Source: Streptomyces cyanogenus
Lineage (GTDB): Bacteria > Actinomycetota > Actinomycetes > Streptomycetales > Streptomycetaceae
Direction of reading: 5' to 3'
Assembly: GCF_017526105.1 (NCBI RefSeq)
Contig: NZ_CP071839.1
Location: forward strand, 6,920,001 to 6,984,000
Length of the DNA: 64,000 bases
Every line of letters starts with the position of its first letter. Within the stretch, counting starts at the first letter, position 1. Below, piece after piece: positions 49,618 through 58,748 of this stretch. A program made the position numbers and the translations under genes. Below the pieces are notes generated by a model, which worked only from the letters and a program-made list of their open reading frames with translations, made no database searches and was not told where the DNA came from.

Positions 49618-50958
49618 GTGTCCGACGCTGAACTGGTGCTGCGCTCCACGCGCGTGATCACTCCGGAGGGGACGCGGGCCGCCACCGTCACCGTGTCCGC
49701 CGGCAGGATCACGGCCGTCCTGCCGTACGACGCAGAGGTCCCCGCCGCGGCCCGGCTGGAGGACGTCGGCGACCACGTCCTGCTGCCCGGTCTGGTCGAC
49801 ACCCACGTGCACGTCAACGACCCGGGCCGCACCGAGTGGGAGGGTTTCTGGACCGCGACCCGCGCGGCGGCGGCCGGCGGTGTCACCACGCTGATCGACA
49901 TGCCGCTCAACTCCCTGCCGCCGACCACCACGGTCGAACACCTGCGGATCAAGCAGGACGTGGCCCGCGACAAGGCGCACACCGACGTCGGCTTCTGGGG
50001 CGGTGCCCTGCCCGACAACGTCAAGGACCTGCGCCCGCTGCACGACGCCGGAGTCTTCGGCTTCAAGGCCTTCCTGTCCCCGTCCGGCGTGGACGAGTTC
50101 CCGCACCTCGGCCAGGAGCAGCTCGCCCAGTGCCTGGCCGAGATCGCCGGGTTCGACGGGCTGCTCATCGTGCACGCCGAGGACCCGCACCACCTGGCCG
50201 CCGCACCGCAGCAAGGCGGCCCGAAGTACGCCGACTTCCTCGCCTCCCGCCCGCGCGACGCCGAGGACACCGCCATCGCCAACCTCATCGCGCAGGCCAG
50301 GCGGCTGAACGCGCGCGTGCACGTGCTGCACCTGTCGTCCGGCGACGCGCTGCCGCTGATCCGCGCCGCCCGCGCCGAGGGCGTGCGGATCACCGTCGAG
50401 ACCTGCCCGCACTACCTCACCCTGACCGCCGAGGAAGTCCCGGACGGCGCCAGCGAGTTCAAGTGCTGCCCGCCCATCCGCGAGGCCGCCAACCAGGACC
50501 TGCTGTGGGAGGCCCTGGCCGACGGCACCATCGACTGCGTGGTCACCGACCACTCCCCGTCCACGGCCGACCTGAAGACCGACGACTTCGCCACCGCCTG
50601 GGGCGGGATCTCCGGGCTCCAGCTCAGCCTCTCCGCCGTGTGGACCGAGGCCCGCAGGCGCGGCCACGGCCTGGAGGACGTCGTCCGCTGGATGTCCACG
50701 CGGACCGCCGCCCTGGCCGGCCTCGACGCGCGCAAGGGCGCCATCGCCCCCGGCCGGGACGCCGACTTCGCCGTCCTGGCCCCCGACGAGACCTTCACCG
50801 TGGACCCGGCCGGCCTCCAGCACCGCAACCGGGTCACCGCCTACGCCGGCAGGACCCTGCACGGCGTCGTGAAGTCCACCTGGCTGCGCGGTGAACGCAT
50901 CGTCGCGGACGGCGCCTTCACCGACCCGAGGGGCACGCTGCTCACCCGCCCCCGGTAA
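49618..50958 (+). CDS. allB: Allantoinase
   Basis: Opens allantoin to allantoate. 446 residues from a GTG (GAGAGGGG about 6 nt upstream). Cyclic amidohydrolase metal site: His63 and His65 in LVDTHVHVNDPG, carboxylated Lys150 in VFGFKAFL, His186 in IVHAEDP, a further His in VHVLHLSSGDA, and Asp in CVVTDHSPS. The next gene is allantoicase, 50 bp on, in the same operon; allR is divergent. Confidence 0.95.
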   Translation: MSDAELVLRSTRVITPEGTRAATVTVSAGRITAVLPYDAEVPAAARLEDVGDHVLLPGLVDTHVHVNDPGRTEWEGFWTATRAAAAGGVTTLIDMPLNSLPPTTTVEHLRIKQDVARDKAHTDVGFWGGALPDNVKDLRPLHDAGVFGFKAFLSPSGVDEFPHLGQEQLAQCLAEIAGFDGLLIVHAEDPHHLAAAPQQGGPKYADFLASRPRDAEDTAIANLIAQARRLNARVHVLHLSSGDALPLIRAARAEGVRITVETCPHYLTLTAEEVPDGASEFKCCPPIREAANQDLLWEALADGTIDCVVTDHSPSTADLKTDDFATAWGGISGLQLSLSAVWTEARRRGHGLEDVVRWMSTRTAALAGLDARKGAIAPGRDADFAVLAPDETFTVDPAGLQHRNRVTAYAGRTLHGVVKSTWLRGERIVADGAFTDPRGTLLTRPR

Positions 50959-51008
50959 GCCCCCCGCCCCCGCACCCGGCCGACTCCAGAAAGGACCCCC
51001 TGATCACC

Positions 51009-52124
51009 GTGACGGCGATACCCAGCTTCACCGGCGACGCGAACCCCTACGGAGGCGGCGACCCCTACGCGGACTACCGCACCGCCGACTTCCCCTTCAC
51101 CCGGTACGCCGACCTCGCCGACCGGCGGCTCGGCGCCGGTGTCATCGCCGCCAACGACGAGTTCTTCGCCGAGCGGGAGAACCTGCTGGTGCCCGAGCGG
51201 GCCGAGTTCGACCCCGAGCACTTCGGCCACAAGGGCAAGGTCATGGACGGCTGGGAGACCCGCCGCCGGCGCGGCACCGGTGCCGGACACCCGTGGCCGG
51301 CCGCCGAGGACCACGACTGGGCACTGGTCCGGCTCGGCGCGCCCGGCGTGATCCGCGGGATCGTCGTCGACACCGCCCACTTCCGCGGCAACTACCCGCA
51401 GGCCGTCTCGGTCGAGGGCACCTCGGTACCCGGCTCCCCGTCCCCGGAGGAGCTGCTGGGCGACGACGTGAAGTGGACGACGCTCGTCCCGCGCACCCCC
51501 GTCGGCGGCCACGCGGCCAACGGCTTCGCGGTCTCCGCCGAGCAGCGCTTCACACACCTGCGGCTCAACCAGCACCCCGACGGCGGCATCGCCCGCCTGC
51601 GCGTGTACGGCGAGGTCGTACCCGACCCGGAGTGGCTCGCGGTCCTCGGCACCTTCGACGTCGTCGCCCTGGAGAACGGCGGCCAGGTCGAGGCCGCCTC
51701 GAACCTCTTCTACTCCCCGGCCACCAACACCATCCAGCCGGGCCGCTCCCGCAAGATGGACGACGGCTGGGAGACCCGCCGCCGCCGCGACCAGGGCAAC
51801 GACTGGATCCGCTACCGGCTCGTGGCCCAGTCGCAGATCCGCGCCATCGAGATCGACACCGCCTACCTGAAGGGCAACAGCGCCGGCTGGGCGTCGGTGT
51901 CGGTCAGGGACGGCGACAACGGCGAGTGGACCGAGATCCTCCCGCGCACCCGACTCCAGCCCGACACCGGCCACCGCTTCGTCCTGCCGGAGCCGGCGGT
52001 CGCCACCCACGCGCGGGTCGACATCTTCCCCGACGGCGGGATCTCCCGGCTGCGCCTGTTCGGCTCCCTGACCGAGCAGGGCGCGAGCGGCCTCGCCGCC
52101 CGCCACCAGGAACTGGGCGGCTGA
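51009..52124 (+). CDS. alc: Allantoicase
   Basis: Hydrolyses allantoate to ureidoglycolate and urea. 371 residues, two homologous jelly-roll halves: each has a DGWETRRRR motif (about residues 80 and 255), a fold with VVDTAHFRGNYPQ or EIDTAYLKGNSAG, and HPDGGIARLRVYG / FPDGGISRLRLFG. The GTG start has AAAGGA 13 nt upstream, a loose fit. Ureidoglycolate then yields glyoxylate for gcl or aceB; no ureidoglycolate lyase was seen in the window. Confidence 0.95.
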   Translation: MTAIPSFTGDANPYGGGDPYADYRTADFPFTRYADLADRRLGAGVIAANDEFFAERENLLVPERAEFDPEHFGHKGKVMDGWETRRRRGTGAGHPWPAAEDHDWALVRLGAPGVIRGIVVDTAHFRGNYPQAVSVEGTSVPGSPSPEELLGDDVKWTTLVPRTPVGGHAANGFAVSAEQRFTHLRLNQHPDGGIARLRVYGEVVPDPEWLAVLGTFDVVALENGGQVEAASNLFYSPATNTIQPGRSRKMDDGWETRRRRDQGNDWIRYRLVAQSQIRAIEIDTAYLKGNSAGWASVSVRDGDNGEWTEILPRTRLQPDTGHRFVLPEPAVATHARVDIFPDGGISRLRLFGSLTEQGASGLAARHQELGG

Positions 52125-52247
52125 TCCTCGCCCACCCGCGCGCGAGGGGCGACCCGGTCCGAACGGCACCGGGGCGCCCCGCGCACCGCCCGCACGGATG
52201 TTCCGGGCCGCCGGAACTCTTCTCCCCTCCCTTCGCGTTCTCCCCGC

Positions 52248-53060
52248 GTGACCCTTCAGCAAGAGATCGTCGGCAACGCCATGCAGATGGCGGTCGTCAA
52301 CCTGCACCCCGGCCAGACCGTGTACTGCGAGGCCGGGAAGTTCCTGTTCAAGACGGTCAACGTGACCATGGAGACCCGGCTGTCCGGCCCGTCCGGCAAC
52401 GGCGGGCAGCAGCAGAGCGGCGGAGGAGGCATGGGCGGCCTGCTCCGCCAGGCCATGGGTACGGCCATGCAGGTCGGCCAGCGCATGCTCGCGGGTGAGT
52501 CGCTCGCCTTCCAGTACTTCACCGCCGAGGGCGGCGAGGGCACGGTCGGCTTCGCCGGCGTGCTCCCCGGCGAGATGCGCGCCCTGGAGCTGGACGGCAC
52601 GCGCGCGTGGTTCGCCGAGAAGGACGCCTTCGTGGCCGCCGAGTCCACCGTCGACTTCGGCATCGCCTTCGCCGGCGGCCGCACCGGCACGAGCGGAGGT
52701 GAGGGCTTCGTCCTGGAGAAGTTCACCGGGCACGGCACGGTGATCATCGCCGGCGCGGGCAACTTCATCGACCTGAACCCGGCGGACTTCGGAGGCCGCA
52801 TCGAGGTCGACACCGGCTGTGTCGTCGCCTTCGAGGAGGGCATCCAGTACGGCGTCCAGCGCGTCGGCGGCCTCAACCGCCAGGGCATCATGAACGCCGT
52901 GTTCGGCGGCGAGGGCCTGTCCCTGGCCACCCTGGAGGGCAACGGCCGGGTGATCCTGCAGTCCCTCACCATCGAGAGCCTCGCCAACGCCCTGAAGAAG
53001 GCCCAGGGCGGCGACAAGCAGGGGCCGACCGGGGGACTGTTCTCCACCCACGCCGGCTGA
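52248..53060 (+). CDS. AIM24/TIGR00266 family protein
   Basis: 270 residues, beta-rich, with the family pattern VVNLHPGQTVYCEAGKFLF, AGESLAFQYFTAEGGEGTVGFAG, GEGFVLEKFTGHGTVIIAGAG and IEVDTGCVVAFEEGIQYGV. A Gly/Gln-rich insertion (NGGQQQSGGGGMGG) precedes an amphipathic helix. The GTG has no good Shine-Dalgarno. Function of bacterial AIM24 is unknown; mitochondrial relatives affect inner-membrane organisation. 123 bp after allantoicase, so co-transcription is possible. Confidence 0.88.
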   Translation: MTLQQEIVGNAMQMAVVNLHPGQTVYCEAGKFLFKTVNVTMETRLSGPSGNGGQQQSGGGGMGGLLRQAMGTAMQVGQRMLAGESLAFQYFTAEGGEGTVGFAGVLPGEMRALELDGTRAWFAEKDAFVAAESTVDFGIAFAGGRTGTSGGEGFVLEKFTGHGTVIIAGAGNFIDLNPADFGGRIEVDTGCVVAFEEGIQYGVQRVGGLNRQGIMNAVFGGEGLSLATLEGNGRVILQSLTIESLANALKKAQGGDKQGPTGGLFSTHAG

Positions 53061-53134
53061 ACCGATGAGTTCCGGGCGGGTGCGGGGTCCAAGTCGACGA
53101 CAGCGGACCCCGCACCCGGAAGAAGGCACCCGCC

Positions 53135-53758
53135 ATGGGCAACCTCGTCTCCACGATCTTCGTCACGCTCGACGGCGTGTACCAGGCACCCGGCGGCCCC
53201 CAGGAGGACACCCGCGACGGCTTCGGGCAGGGCGGCTGGAGCTTCCCGTTCGCCGACGACGACTCCGGTGGGTTCATCACCGAGGTCTTCTCCCGTGCGG
53301 GCGGCTTCCTGCTCGGCCGCCGTACGTACGACGTCTTCGCCTCCTACTGGCCGAAGGTGACCGACCCCGCGCACCCGGTCGCCGGCAGGCTCAACGCCCT
53401 GCCGAAGTACGTCGTCTCCGCCACCCTCCGGGCACCGCGGTGGCCCGGCACCACCGTCGTCACGGGCGACCTGGTGAAGGAGATCACCGCCCTGAAGGAG
53501 CGCACGGACGGCGAACTCCAGGTCCACGGCAGTGGCGCCCTGCTCCGCTCCCTGCTGGACCTGCGGCTCGTCGACACCCTGCACCTGCTGACCTTCCCGG
53601 TCGTCCTCGGCGCCGGCCACCGCCTGTTCACCGACGGCGCGGTCCCCACCCGCTTCACCCACCGCTCCGGCCACGTCACCGGCACGGGAGTCTCCCTCCA
53701 GACGTACGACGTGGGGGACGGCCCCGAGTACGGCACCTTCGCACTGCCCGAGGCCTAG
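53135..53758 (+). CDS. RibD/dihydrofolate reductase-like protein
   Basis: 207 residues of the RibD C-terminal (DHFR-fold) family. FVTLDGVYQAPGG start, GGFLLGRRTYDVFASYWP, LNALPKYVVSATL, and LQVHGSGALLRSLLDLRLVDTLHLLTFPVVLGAGHRLF. It likely binds NADPH, but no substrate can be named. ATG with AGAAGGCA upstream. Confidence 0.9.
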   Translation: MGNLVSTIFVTLDGVYQAPGGPQEDTRDGFGQGGWSFPFADDDSGGFITEVFSRAGGFLLGRRTYDVFASYWPKVTDPAHPVAGRLNALPKYVVSATLRAPRWPGTTVVTGDLVKEITALKERTDGELQVHGSGALLRSLLDLRLVDTLHLLTFPVVLGAGHRLFTDGAVPTRFTHRSGHVTGTGVSLQTYDVGDGPEYGTFALPEA

Positions 53759-53992
53759 CGAGCCACCGGAGCCGTGACGCAGCGGGAACGGGCCACTCCA
53801 GCACGCGTGCCGCGTCCTGCGGAACCCAGGGGAAGGGGCCGTCGAGATCCTCATGGAAAACCCGCCCGTCATCGCGAACGCGACCACCCGGAAAGCCCTG
53901 GCCGAAGATCGCCGCCGCCGGTACGGTGAGCCCGACCCGTGCGAGCCGTCGACGTCTCCGCACCCCTGTCGGAGACCGGGAGAGCCGCACCC

Positions 53993-54901
53993 ATGTCCTC
54001 GTTCGCCGTGCCCGCCGCGCTCGCGCCCCGCCGGGCCTGGCACACCGACCTGCCCGTCCTGCTCGTCGCGGTGTGCTGGGGCGCCAGCTACCTCGCGGCG
54101 AAGGAGATCACCACCGCCCGCACCGTACTCGCCGTCCTGGTGCTGCGGTTCGCGCTCGCGCTGCCCGTACTGGCCGTCGCCGGCCGCCGGGCCCTGCGCG
54201 CGCTCACCGGCGCACAGTGGCGCGGCGCGGCCCTGCTCGGGCTGATCCTCGCGGGGATCTTCCTGCTGGAGACGTACGGGGTGGTGCACACCTCGGCGAC
54301 CAACGCCGGTCTGATCATCAGCCTCACCATGATCCTCACCCCGCTCGCCGAGGCCGCCGCCACCCGCACCCGGCCCACGCCGTCCTTCCTGGGCGCGGCG
54401 GCCCTGGCGGTGCTGGGCGTCGTCCTGCTCACCCAGGGCGCCGGCTTCACCCGGCCCTCCCTCGGCGACCTGCTGATGCTGCTCGCCGCGCTCGCCCGGA
54501 CCCTGCACGTCCTCGCCATGTCCCGGATCAGGGCCGTACAGCACGCCGGCGCGCTGCCGCTGACGACGGTCCAGCTCGGCACCGCCGTCGCCGTCTTCGC
54601 CCTGCTGTCGGCCGCCGGGGGCGGCCCGGCGCCCTGGACGGTCGCGACGGGCCTCGGCACGCGGCAGTGGGCGGGGCTGCTGTTCCTGTCGGCCCTGTGC
54701 ACGGTGTTCGCCTTCTTCGTGCAGATGTGGGCCGTCCGCCGCACCTCGCCGTCCCGGGTCAGCCTGCTGCTCGGCACCGAGCCGCTGTGGGCCGCCGGTG
54801 CCGGTATCGCGCTGGGCGGCGACCGGCTCGGCGCGCTCGGCCTCGCGGGCGGCGCGCTGGTCCTCGCGGGTACCGCGTGGGGCCGCCGGGCGGCAGGTTG
54901 A
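53993..54901 (+). CDS. EamA/DMT-family transporter
   Basis: 302 residues with about ten hydrophobic segments in two EamA repeats (WGASYLAAKEITTARTVLAVLVLRF; then LLMLLAALARTLHVLAMSRIRAV). End motif LGTEPLWAAGAGIALGGDRLGALGLAGGALVLAG. Substrate unknown; relatives export amino acids or metabolites. The ATG at 53993 has GGGAGAG 8 nt upstream. Convergent with the MBL gene. Confidence 0.9.
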   Translation: MSSFAVPAALAPRRAWHTDLPVLLVAVCWGASYLAAKEITTARTVLAVLVLRFALALPVLAVAGRRALRALTGAQWRGAALLGLILAGIFLLETYGVVHTSATNAGLIISLTMILTPLAEAAATRTRPTPSFLGAAALAVLGVVLLTQGAGFTRPSLGDLLMLLAALARTLHVLAMSRIRAVQHAGALPLTTVQLGTAVAVFALLSAAGGGPAPWTVATGLGTRQWAGLLFLSALCTVFAFFVQMWAVRRTSPSRVSLLLGTEPLWAAGAGIALGGDRLGALGLAGGALVLAGTAWGRRAAG

Positions 54902-54998
54902 CTCGCTGGAAACTCCTCGGGCCTGAAACCTTCAAGATCTTCCGCGACGCGGGGATGCGCCGCCGGCTCGTGACCCGGCTCAAAGCCCGGCTCAAGGC

Positions 54999-56033
54999 TC
55001 AGGGCAGCCGGATCGGGGCGGGCAGCAGGGCGCGGGCCGGCTCCGGACGCCATCGGCCCCCTCCCGTCACCCGGCCGAACGCCTGGTCGCCGAAGTGGAA
55101 GGCGAAGCCATGGGTACGCGGCGCGCCCAGCTCCTCAAGGAGGGTCGTCCGGGCCTTCAGCACCCCGTCGACGTCCACGTCGGGTCCGGACGGCCACTCC
55201 GGGTGCGCCAGCTGCGCCGGGGTGTGGAAGGCGTCGCCGAACACCAGGATCCGCCGCCCTCCGGCAGCCGAGATCACATACGTGGTGTGCCCGGGGCTGT
55301 GGCCGGGCGTGATCAGCGCCGTGACGCCGGGCCACACCTCGTCGCCGTCCTCGAACCGGTGCAGCACCCGCGACATCGGCACCATGAACCCCTCCCACGA
55401 CGGCGCGCCCACCTCCACCTCGCGGTTCCAGAACGGCTCCCACTCGGCCCCGGCCACGAGGTAGTCGGCGTGGGGGAACGCCTTGCGCGGCGGCCGGTCG
55501 CGCCCGGTGAGGAAGCCGAGGCCGGTGTGGTCCGTGTGGAGGTGGGTGAAGGCCACGGTGTCGATGGAGTGCCGGGACACCCCCAGTGCCCGCAGGGTGC
55601 GCAGCAGCGCCCCGCCGCGTGAGACGCCCAGCGAGGGCGAGAGCACGTTGGCGCCGAGGCCCACGTCGATCAGCAGCCGGCGCCCGTCACGTTCGACGAG
55701 GAGACCGCCCGCCGAGGCGGCGATGCGACCCGAGGGTGCCAGCGCCTCGGGATGCTCCTCCCAGTAACCGGCGGGGACGGCGGGCAGGAAGCCGGCCCGG
55801 TCCAGCTCCATGGCCGCGTCGACGACATAGGTGAGCCGGACGTCCCCCACGGTGAGGGTGCGCACGGCCGACTGGTCGCCGAGCGCTCCGATGGACCGGT
55901 CACGCCGGCGCGCGGCGTGAGCCTGCGGGACGGCACCGGCGAGGGGCACGGCCAGGGCCGCGCCGGCGACGAACGCGGTGCGCAGCAGACCGCGCCGCGA
56001 GGGGACGGCAGTGCCGTCATCGGGCTCGTGCAT
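54999..56033 (-). CDS. Tat-exported MBL-fold metallohydrolase
   Basis: 344 residues. Twin-arginine signal (PSRRGLLRTAFVAGAALAVPLAGAVPQAHA). Metallo-beta-lactamase fold with THLHTDHTG (His164, His166, Asp168, His169), HSPGHTTY His and GDAFHT Asp, and a C-terminal HFGDQAFGRV His, a complete di-Zn site like lactonases. The ATG at 56033 has AAAGGAG. It follows the carboxylate operon by 47 bp in the same direction and may hydrolyse a lactone or ester outside the cell. Confidence 0.9.
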   Translation of the reverse strand: MHEPDDGTAVPSRRGLLRTAFVAGAALAVPLAGAVPQAHAARRRDRSIGALGDQSAVRTLTVGDVRLTYVVDAAMELDRAGFLPAVPAGYWEEHPEALAPSGRIAASAGGLLVERDGRRLLIDVGLGANVLSPSLGVSRGGALLRTLRALGVSRHSIDTVAFTHLHTDHTGLGFLTGRDRPPRKAFPHADYLVAGAEWEPFWNREVEVGAPSWEGFMVPMSRVLHRFEDGDEVWPGVTALITPGHSPGHTTYVISAAGGRRILVFGDAFHTPAQLAHPEWPSGPDVDVDGVLKARTTLLEELGAPRTHGFAFHFGDQAFGRVTGGGRWRPEPARALLPAPIRLP

Positions 56034-56080
56034 GGCGAGGACTCCTTTGTTCGCTTCGGGTACGGCGTCCTGACGGCTCT

Positions 56081-56941
56081 TCACGGAGCCAGCAGGTTCG
56101 CGGGGTTGGTCCGGGTGACGGCCGCGATCTCCGGGCCCGTGAGCTGTGCGGCCCGGAACCATTGCGCGCTCAGGCCGAGCCACTCCTTCACGCCCGGCTG
56201 ATCGGGCTGTCCGAGGTCGGAGCTGAACACCACCCGCGGGTGGGCGCGCACGACCTGCCCGAGGTGCCCGGCGTCGCGGTGCCCCAGCAGCAGCGTCAGC
56301 GCGGTGATCTCGACGTACAGGCCGGGCACTTCGCGCAGATCGGTGAGGTCGTCGGGGGTGAAGCCCGACATGGGGTGGGTGGCGTGCGTGAGGAGCAGGC
56401 GCGGCACGCCGAGGCGTACGGCCTCGTCCACGACGCGCAGGGCCGCCTCCCGGTCGCAGTGCCCGGTCGCCACGGCGACGGGCAGGTCGCGGGCCGCCCG
56501 CAGGACCTCGCGCACGTCCGGGCGCAGTCGCCCGTCGGCGTCGAGGACCCCGGAGGCTCGCCACCGGCCGGTGTCGAGCAGCGGGTGGAAGGGGGTGCGG
56601 CGCAGGGCCGAGGTATGCGCGGGGCCGGTCAGCGTCGGCAGGTGGACGACGAGGCGGGCGGGGCTGTCCGGGCCGTGGGCGTAGACCGCCTGTTCCACGG
56701 CCCGGGGCCGGACCCCGCCGGCCAGTTCGTTCAGGACGAGCGTGCCGGAGACCGGCAGCCCCTCCTCGCGGGCCTCCCAGGCGCGGGCGGCGGTAGAGGT
56801 GAGATGGCTCTTGAGGACGACCCAGCCGCCGGCCTCCGCGTACGCACGGCCCGCGCCGGCCGAGGTGAGGCGGCGGCGGTACAGATCGGGGCCCGCGTGG
56901 TAGTGGACGTCCACCACCACGCGTCCCGCCGGCTCAAGCAT
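56081..56941 (-). CDS. DUF6282-like metal-dependent hydrolase-like protein
   Basis: 286 residues with an amidohydrolase-like barrel pattern: VDVHYHAGPDLYRRR at the N-terminus (HxH), VLKSHLTSTAARAW, VATGHCDREAALRVVDEAVRLGV, LLLTHATHPMSGF and VFSSDLGQPDQPG with Asp. A TIM-barrel hydrolase or lyase is likely; the substrate is unknown. The ATG at 56941 overlaps the end of the fusion gene by 8 nt, so it is translationally coupled. Confidence 0.78.
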   Translation of the reverse strand: MLEPAGRVVVDVHYHAGPDLYRRRLTSAGAGRAYAEAGGWVVLKSHLTSTAARAWEAREEGLPVSGTLVLNELAGGVRPRAVEQAVYAHGPDSPARLVVHLPTLTGPAHTSALRRTPFHPLLDTGRWRASGVLDADGRLRPDVREVLRAARDLPVAVATGHCDREAALRVVDEAVRLGVPRLLLTHATHPMSGFTPDDLTDLREVPGLYVEITALTLLLGHRDAGHLGQVVRAHPRVVFSSDLGQPDQPGVKEWLGLSAQWFRAAQLTGPEIAAVTRTNPANLLAP

Positions 56942-58748
56942 GGCCGGGCCGGGCGCCGCCACCGTCCCAGGGCCTGGCGTAGCCGAACCGGCGCCGGGCC
57001 TCGTCGAGGCGCAGGCCCGCGCCGACCGCCTCGGCGATCGCGCCCTCGGTCCGCTCCACGCGTTCCGCCCGGTCCGCGACCTCGGCGGCGTGCTCGGCCG
57101 GTACCACCAGGGCCCCGTTGTCGTCGGCGACGACGATGTCTCCGGGCCGTACGGTGACGTCCCCGATGACGACGTCCCGTCCGGTCGCGGCGAGCTCCAC
57201 CCGGTTCTTGCCGCTGACCATGGTGACGCCGGTGCTGAACAGCGGGTATCCGGCGGCGCGGATCTCGGCGATGTCGCGCGCCGAGCCGTGCAGGGCGGTG
57301 CCGCGTATACCGCGCCGCTGCGCCAGCCTCGTCAGCAGCGAACCCCAGTTGGTGCAGGTGGTGCTGCCGCCGTTGTCGACGACCACGAAGGACCCCTCGG
57401 GTACGTCGTCCAGGTAGTTGGCCGCGTTGCGGAAGCCGGTGCCGTCACCGTCGACGGGCCGGTAGGTCACGGTGAACGCGCGGCCGGCGGCGCGGGCACC
57501 GGGCACGCGCGCGGCGATCTGGGCGAGGACGCCGCCGACCCCCAGGCTGTCCAGCGCGTCGGAGACGGACGCGGTGTCGAGACTGGCGAGCCGCGCCACC
57601 ACGTCCCTCTCGGCGCAGGACTCCTCGACGTCGGCCCCCTCGGCGCCGGACTCCCGGGAGCGCTGGGCCAGTTCGTCGGCGACGGCCTGCGCGACCTCGC
57701 GTGTGCCGCTGGTGCCGCCCATGTCGTAGGTGACGGCCGTACGCCGGGTGGCGACCGTGCGCACCGCCGCCCTGAGTTCGTCGGCGGGGACGGACAGGTC
57801 CAGGTGGTCGAGCATCTGGGCCACGGCCAGCATCATCGCCATGGGGTTGGCGCGGCCCTGTCCGGCCATGCCGGGAGCGCTGCCGTGCACGGGCTCGAAG
57901 TAGCTGCCGTGGTCGCCGATGTTGCCGCTGGGGGCGAGGCCGAGGCCGCCCATGACGCCCGCGCCGAGGTCGGAGAGGATGTCGCCGAACATGTTCTCCG
58001 CGACCAGCACGCCGAACCGTTCGGGCCTGCGCACCATCCACAGGGCGACCGCGTCGACGTTGAGGATCTCGGTCTCGATGTCGGAGTAGTCGGCCGCGAC
58101 CAGTTCGAGGCGTTCCCGCAGGTGGTTGCTGCTGTGCCGGAGCACGTTGGGCTTGTCGACCAGGGTGAGCCGGGTGTAGCCGCGCGATCGGGCGTGGGCG
58201 AATCCGTACCGCAGCAGCCGGTCCATGCCGAACTCGGTCTGCAGGCGCAGCGTGACGCTGGTCGCCCCCGGGCCGGACACCTGGGCGTTGGGGTGGCCGC
58301 CGACCACGTTCCACAGGGCGTCGTCCACGCCGTGGAAGTCGAACCCGGCGTACAGGCCCTCGGTGTTCTCCCGGATCACGGTGAAGTCGAAGCGCCCGTC
58401 GGCCAGGTCGGCGACCGGGCGGACGTTGGCGTACAGGCCCAGCCGCTGGCGCAGCTGGATGACGGGGGAGACGAAGGTGAGTCCGGTGCCGCGCAGGCCG
58501 TCGGGGAGTTCGGCCTCGGCCTCGCGCAGCGGCTTGCTGGTGATCGCGCCGAGCAGGCAGGTGTCGGTCTCCTCCAACAGCTTCCAGGTGCGCTGCGGGA
58601 CCGGGTCGCCCTCCTGGCGCCAGCACTCCCAGCCGATCTCGCCGAAGCGCAGGTCGAGGGGGAGGCCGAGCTGGTCCACGACGTCCAGGGCCGCGGACGT
58701 CACCTCCGGTCCGATGCCGTCGCCGGGCAGGACAGCGACGCTCTTCAT
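56934..58748 (-). CDS. Isopropylmalate dehydrogenase-like / RraA-like fusion
   Basis: 604 residues, two enzymes in one chain. Residues 1-360: NAD-dependent beta-decarboxylating dehydrogenase (GDGIGPEV, LRQRLGLYANVRP, RENTEGLYAG, ENMFGDILSDLGAGVMGGLGLAPSG, FEPVHGSAPGMAGQGRANP), closest in style to tartrate/isocitrate-homoisocitrate-like members. Residues 380-585: RraA/HMG-aldolase fold (VVVDNGGSTTCTNWGSLLT, Arg491-Asp492 in HGSARDIAEI, VRPGDIVVADDNGALVVP). The dehydrogenase could produce a 2-oxo acid that the RraA part cleaves. ATGA overlap with the hydrolase gene. Confidence 0.88.
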   Translation of the reverse strand: MKSVAVLPGDGIGPEVTSAALDVVDQLGLPLDLRFGEIGWECWRQEGDPVPQRTWKLLEETDTCLLGAITSKPLREAEAELPDGLRGTGLTFVSPVIQLRQRLGLYANVRPVADLADGRFDFTVIRENTEGLYAGFDFHGVDDALWNVVGGHPNAQVSGPGATSVTLRLQTEFGMDRLLRYGFAHARSRGYTRLTLVDKPNVLRHSSNHLRERLELVAADYSDIETEILNVDAVALWMVRRPERFGVLVAENMFGDILSDLGAGVMGGLGLAPSGNIGDHGSYFEPVHGSAPGMAGQGRANPMAMMLAVAQMLDHLDLSVPADELRAAVRTVATRRTAVTYDMGGTSGTREVAQAVADELAQRSRESGAEGADVEESCAERDVVARLASLDTASVSDALDSLGVGGVLAQIAARVPGARAAGRAFTVTYRPVDGDGTGFRNAANYLDDVPEGSFVVVDNGGSTTCTNWGSLLTRLAQRRGIRGTALHGSARDIAEIRAAGYPLFSTGVTMVSGKNRVELAATGRDVVIGDVTVRPGDIVVADDNGALVVPAEHAAEVADRAERVERTEGAIAEAVGAGLRLDEARRRFGYARPWDGGGARPGHA

